Assembly (NCBI GenBank): GCA_965277745.1
Contig: OZ255837.1
Span: forward strand, 1,364,001 to 1,428,000
Source: G965277745 sp965277745
GTDB taxonomy: Bacteria; Pseudomonadota; Gammaproteobacteria; Cardiobacteriales; Cardiobacteriaceae
Direction: 5' to 3'
DNA: 64,000 nucleotides
A model generated the notes under the pieces. That model worked only from the letters and a program-made list of their open reading frames with translations. It was not told the DNA's origin and did no database searches. The position numbers and the translations under genes are program-made. Below, piece after piece: positions 61,828 through 64,000 of the stretch. Numbering within the stretch: position 1 is the stretch's first letter; the number at the start of each line of letters is the position of its first letter.

Positions 61828-62637
61828 ATGAGCACCGATTTCGCCATCGAACGGATAACTTCCCACACGAGTTTCAGGGGTGAGCAGCGTCGCTATCGCG
61901 ATTTCGCCGAACCGTTGGGGCGGCAAATCGAGCTGGAAATTTATGTTCCGCGCGCCCAACTCAGGGGCGATCCCTGTGTGGTTCTCTATTACTTGCCGAG
62001 CCTGCAAACCAGCGCCGAACTGGTCGCGAGTCAAAGCGATTATCAGCGCTATGCCAATCGTTACGACACGATTCTTGTCATTCCCGATCTCTTTTGCCGC
62101 TACCACGGTAGGGAAGAAGAACGTGTTGCCGCGTACTGGGCGGAGCGCGAACAGATCGAAATCTATCTCACCCAGAGTCTGCCTGAAGTGATCGACCATC
62201 ATTTCAACGCCTATGAAATCCGCAGTATCATGGGCTATGGTTTCGGCGGCACGCTGGCGCTCACCCTCGCCCTCGAAGCGCGTCTTCTTTATCGCAGCGC
62301 CTCGGCGCTGGCACCGTGGGTCGGTTTTTACGGCACGCCGTGGTTCGAAGAACGTTTCGCCGACCTTGAAATCGGTGCCGAAATCGATCCCGTGCAATGG
62401 TTTGCCGCCCATAGCGACGAGCGCGTTGTGCCGATCTGGATCGATCAAGGTGATGAAGACGACTATCTCGGTAAGCAGATTTGCTTGCAGACGCTGGAAA
62501 AATACTTCGCGGTACATCCGCAGCGCGAAGAATTGTGGGTAAACTGGCGCAAACGCTATGACCACTCCTTTTATTTCGTCCATTCCCATATTCGCGAACA
62601 TTTTGTTTTTCACGCGGAATTTCATGAGAACCTATGA
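61828..62637 (+). CDS. Esterase D / S-formylglutathione-hydrolase-like protein lacking the nucleophile serine
   Basis: A 269-aa alpha/beta-hydrolase of the FrmB/YeiG/esterase D family. YYLPSLQTSAELV, PDLFCRYHG, APWVGFYGTPWFE, IDQGDEDDYLGKQ (triad Asp region) and KRYDHSFYFVHSHI (triad His246) all match. The nucleophile elbow, normally GxSxG (GHSMGG), reads Gly136-Tyr-Gly138-Phe-Gly140, so the catalytic serine is glycine. Unless another residue substitutes, this is a pseudoenzyme. The start at 61828 follows GGAGGCAAGG. It overlaps the rimI-like gene by 4 bp. Confidence 0.82.
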   Translation: MSTDFAIERITSHTSFRGEQRRYRDFAEPLGRQIELEIYVPRAQLRGDPCVVLYYLPSLQTSAELVASQSDYQRYANRYDTILVIPDLFCRYHGREEERVAAYWAEREQIEIYLTQSLPEVIDHHFNAYEIRSIMGYGFGGTLALTLALEARLLYRSASALAPWVGFYGTPWFEERFADLEIGAEIDPVQWFAAHSDERVVPIWIDQGDEDDYLGKQICLQTLEKYFAVHPQREELWVNWRKRYDHSFYFVHSHIREHFVFHAEFHENL

Positions 62638-63077
62638 TACGTATCGTGCCGCTCAATGACAGGTGGACAGAGGAAATCGCGACACTGGCCGAACGCTGCG
62701 ATGTGTATGTTCCAGGTGGCGAAGATTGCGGATGCATCGCTATCGCAGGCAAAACGCTCTTCGGCTTCGTTGTCTGGCAAACGGTGCTCGACGAAGCCAA
62801 TTTACTCGCGATTGCCGTTGGGCGGGAAAGACGGCGCCAGGGGATCGGCGGATCCCTGCTTGACAGCGCAATCGCCGCCTGGCGTGCCGCGGCGATCGAG
62901 AAAGTGTTCCTTGAGGTGCGCGCCGCCAATCTCGCCGCTCAGGCGCTTTACCGCGGCAGAGGATTCACGCTTTACAGGCGGAGAATGAATTATTATCATT
63001 GTAGTTTGGGCAGTGAAGACGCCCTGCTGATGAGGAAAGAAATCAATGGAGACGGTCGAGACGTTTACCCTGGATGA
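62634..63077 (+). CDS. rimI: GNAT-family N-acetyltransferase (RimI-like)
   Basis: A 147-aa acetyltransferase. Motif A, VGRERRRQGIGGSLLDSAI, holds the acetyl-CoA pyrophosphate loop. FLEVRAANLAAQALYRGRGFTLYRRRMNYY is the RimI-type C-terminal signature. Ribosomal protein S18 N-terminal acetylation would be the E. coli role. Assignment beyond GNAT is by similarity. ATG overlaps the preceding stop (ATGA) and its own 3' end overlaps thiM by 32 bp, so the three genes are tightly coupled. Confidence 0.8.
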   Translation: MIRIVPLNDRWTEEIATLAERCDVYVPGGEDCGCIAIAGKTLFGFVVWQTVLDEANLLAIAVGRERRRQGIGGSLLDSAIAAWRAAAIEKVFLEVRAANLAAQALYRGRGFTLYRRRMNYYHCSLGSEDALLMRKEINGDGRDVYPG

Positions 63078-63831
63078 CGTGCGCCCTTATTTGCAGGCGG
63101 CTTTTTCGCGTCACCCGCTGGTGCATTGCCTGACGAACGGCGTGACCAAAAACTTTATCGCCAACGCGCTGCTTGCCGTCGGCGCCTATCCGGCAATGGT
63201 CGAGTCCTGGCAGGAAATCCCGGGCTTCACGCGACTGGCGGACAATCTCCTCGTCAACGTCGGGACGCTGAAGGATAACGATCTGCGCGCACTCACCGTC
63301 GCCGCGCAAACAGCACACGCCGCCGCCAAGCCCTGGGTGCTCGATCCGGTCGCCGTTGGTCCCGCTCTGTCGTTCAGGAGCGATTTCACCAGCGAACTAC
63401 TCGCCGCGCGTCCGCGCGTGGTGCGCGGTAACGCGGCGGAAATTCTTTTTTTAAATGGCGATACCACCGCCGCCAAGGGCGTGGACAGCCTGAACACCTC
63501 GCAAGAGGCAAGAGAAGCGGCTGTTTCGCTTGCAGGCAAGCTGGAAGCGATTGTCGTGGTAAGTGGCGAAGTCGATTACATCAGCGACGGCGACCGTTTG
63601 CTCGCGGTCAGCGGTGGAGAGTCGAGGATGACACGGGTGACCGGTAGCGGCTGCGCGCTTTCTGCCTTGGTCGCCGCCTTCGTCGCCGCACAGGATGCGC
63701 TGCCGGTCGTGGCCGCCGCCTGTGCCCTGATGAAACACGCCGGTGAACGGGCAAGTGCGTACCGCGGGATGGGCAGTTTCGCCGTCGCCTTGCTTGATGG
63801 CCTGACGTTGCCGCTCGCGCAACCCAAGTAG
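63046..63831 (+). CDS. thiM: Hydroxyethylthiazole kinase
   Basis: Thiamin salvage: phosphorylates 4-methyl-5-(2-hydroxyethyl)thiazole. The 261-aa protein has PLVHCLTNGVTKNFIANALLAVGAYPAM, ADNLLVNVGTL, WVLDPVAVGP, VVRGNAAEI and the catalytic MTRVTGSGCALSALVAAF (Cys region). No THI-box riboswitch is seen because the gene starts inside rimI. thiE and thiD are not in the window. Confidence 0.93.
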   Translation: METVETFTLDDVRPYLQAAFSRHPLVHCLTNGVTKNFIANALLAVGAYPAMVESWQEIPGFTRLADNLLVNVGTLKDNDLRALTVAAQTAHAAAKPWVLDPVAVGPALSFRSDFTSELLAARPRVVRGNAAEILFLNGDTTAAKGVDSLNTSQEAREAAVSLAGKLEAIVVVSGEVDYISDGDRLLAVSGGESRMTRVTGSGCALSALVAAFVAAQDALPVVAAACALMKHAGERASAYRGMGSFAVALLDGLTLPLAQPK

Positions 63832-63914
63832 AAAAGCGTATACGGGACGTGAATCGTCGTCCCGGATGAGGAAAATCTGTACCGTTTGAAATTTTTCGCC
63901 AACTGCACCGCCGA

Positions 63915-63920
63915 TATAAT
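63915..63920 (+). promoter_or_regulatory. Consensus -10 box before the right-edge gene
   Basis: TATAAT in context GATATAATAGG, 38 bp before the next ATG. TTGAAA lies 23 bp upstream (spacing too long), so the -35 element is unclear. Confidence 0.45.
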
Positions 63921-63957
63921 AGGAATCCTTTTTACTCTTTCGCAAGGAGGATCTGCC

Positions 63958-64000
63958 ATGTTCGAATTTCTTTCCAAGCTCACTTCCGAGTATAAACGGC
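63958..64000 (+). CDS. Start of an unidentified gene, cut by window edge
   Basis: ATG at 63958 is preceded by AAGGAGGATCTGCC, an excellent ribosome-binding site. Only 14 residues (MFEFLSKLTSEYKR) are visible, which is too few to name the product. Confidence 0.6.
   Translation, partial: MFEFLSKLTSEYKR

Noticed and set aside
63046..63100. TPP riboswitch before thiM
   Set aside because: thiM starts inside the rimI-like gene; there is no leader with THI-box sequence.

Overview
The window looks like a stretch of a moderately GC-rich gammaproteobacterial chromosome. Housekeeping order and protein types fit that class: lepA-lepB-rnc-era, rep, ispB, a monofunctional hisB, stand-alone nnrD, ptsHI and sucAB-lpdA. 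The mix of complete biosynthesis with amino-sugar uptake and heavy insertion-sequence decay would suit a host-associated, Cardiobacteriaceae-like organism. That placement is inference and no species is claimed.

Layout. 1-12.6 kb is core metabolism: deoD (cut by the window edge), alaA, tRNA-Asn, ispB, tRNA-Pro, pgeF and serA, then a minus-strand block with rep and the lepA-lepB-rnc-era series. 12.9-23.7 kb is one long minus-strand sugar locus. It holds an RbsABC-type ABC transporter, a PfkB kinase, a LacI regulator, a KbaZ/GatZ-type protein, an AgaS-type SIS isomerase and a complete mannose-family PTS (IIB, IIC, IID, IIA). A GlmS-like SIS protein is transcribed divergently at 23.95 kb. The divergent promoter carries a perfect 14-bp palindrome over the -35 box. 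25.7-27.8 kb is panB-panC-panD, preceded by a broken cupin gene.

27.9-44.1 kb is a decay zone. It has a duplicated 3' fragment of nnrD, remnants of an ATP-grasp / MFS / PIG-L gene set, an RTX-protein tail, and five insertion-sequence-derived units (IS481-like, three IS630-like, one IS5-like). Intact ptsH-ptsI and sucA-sucB-lpdA lie as islands inside it.

44.2-54 kb contains the most interesting locus. A MalEFG/K-type ABC transporter is interleaved with an M17 leucyl-aminopeptidase gene and followed by a glycosylasparaginase-family Ntn hydrolase, a ROK sugar kinase and CutC. Together these read as a pathway that imports glycosyl-asparagine or small glycopeptides (the stubs of N-glycans), trims the peptide, cleaves the sugar-asparagine amide and phosphorylates the released amino sugar. 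The SIS deaminase and Aga/PTS genes 20-30 kb away could take the products further.

54-64 kb returns to core genes after an IS5-family insertion: nnrD, hisB-hisH-hisA, metG, an esterase-D-like protein whose nucleophile serine is replaced by glycine, rimI-like, thiM, and the start of one more gene at the right edge.
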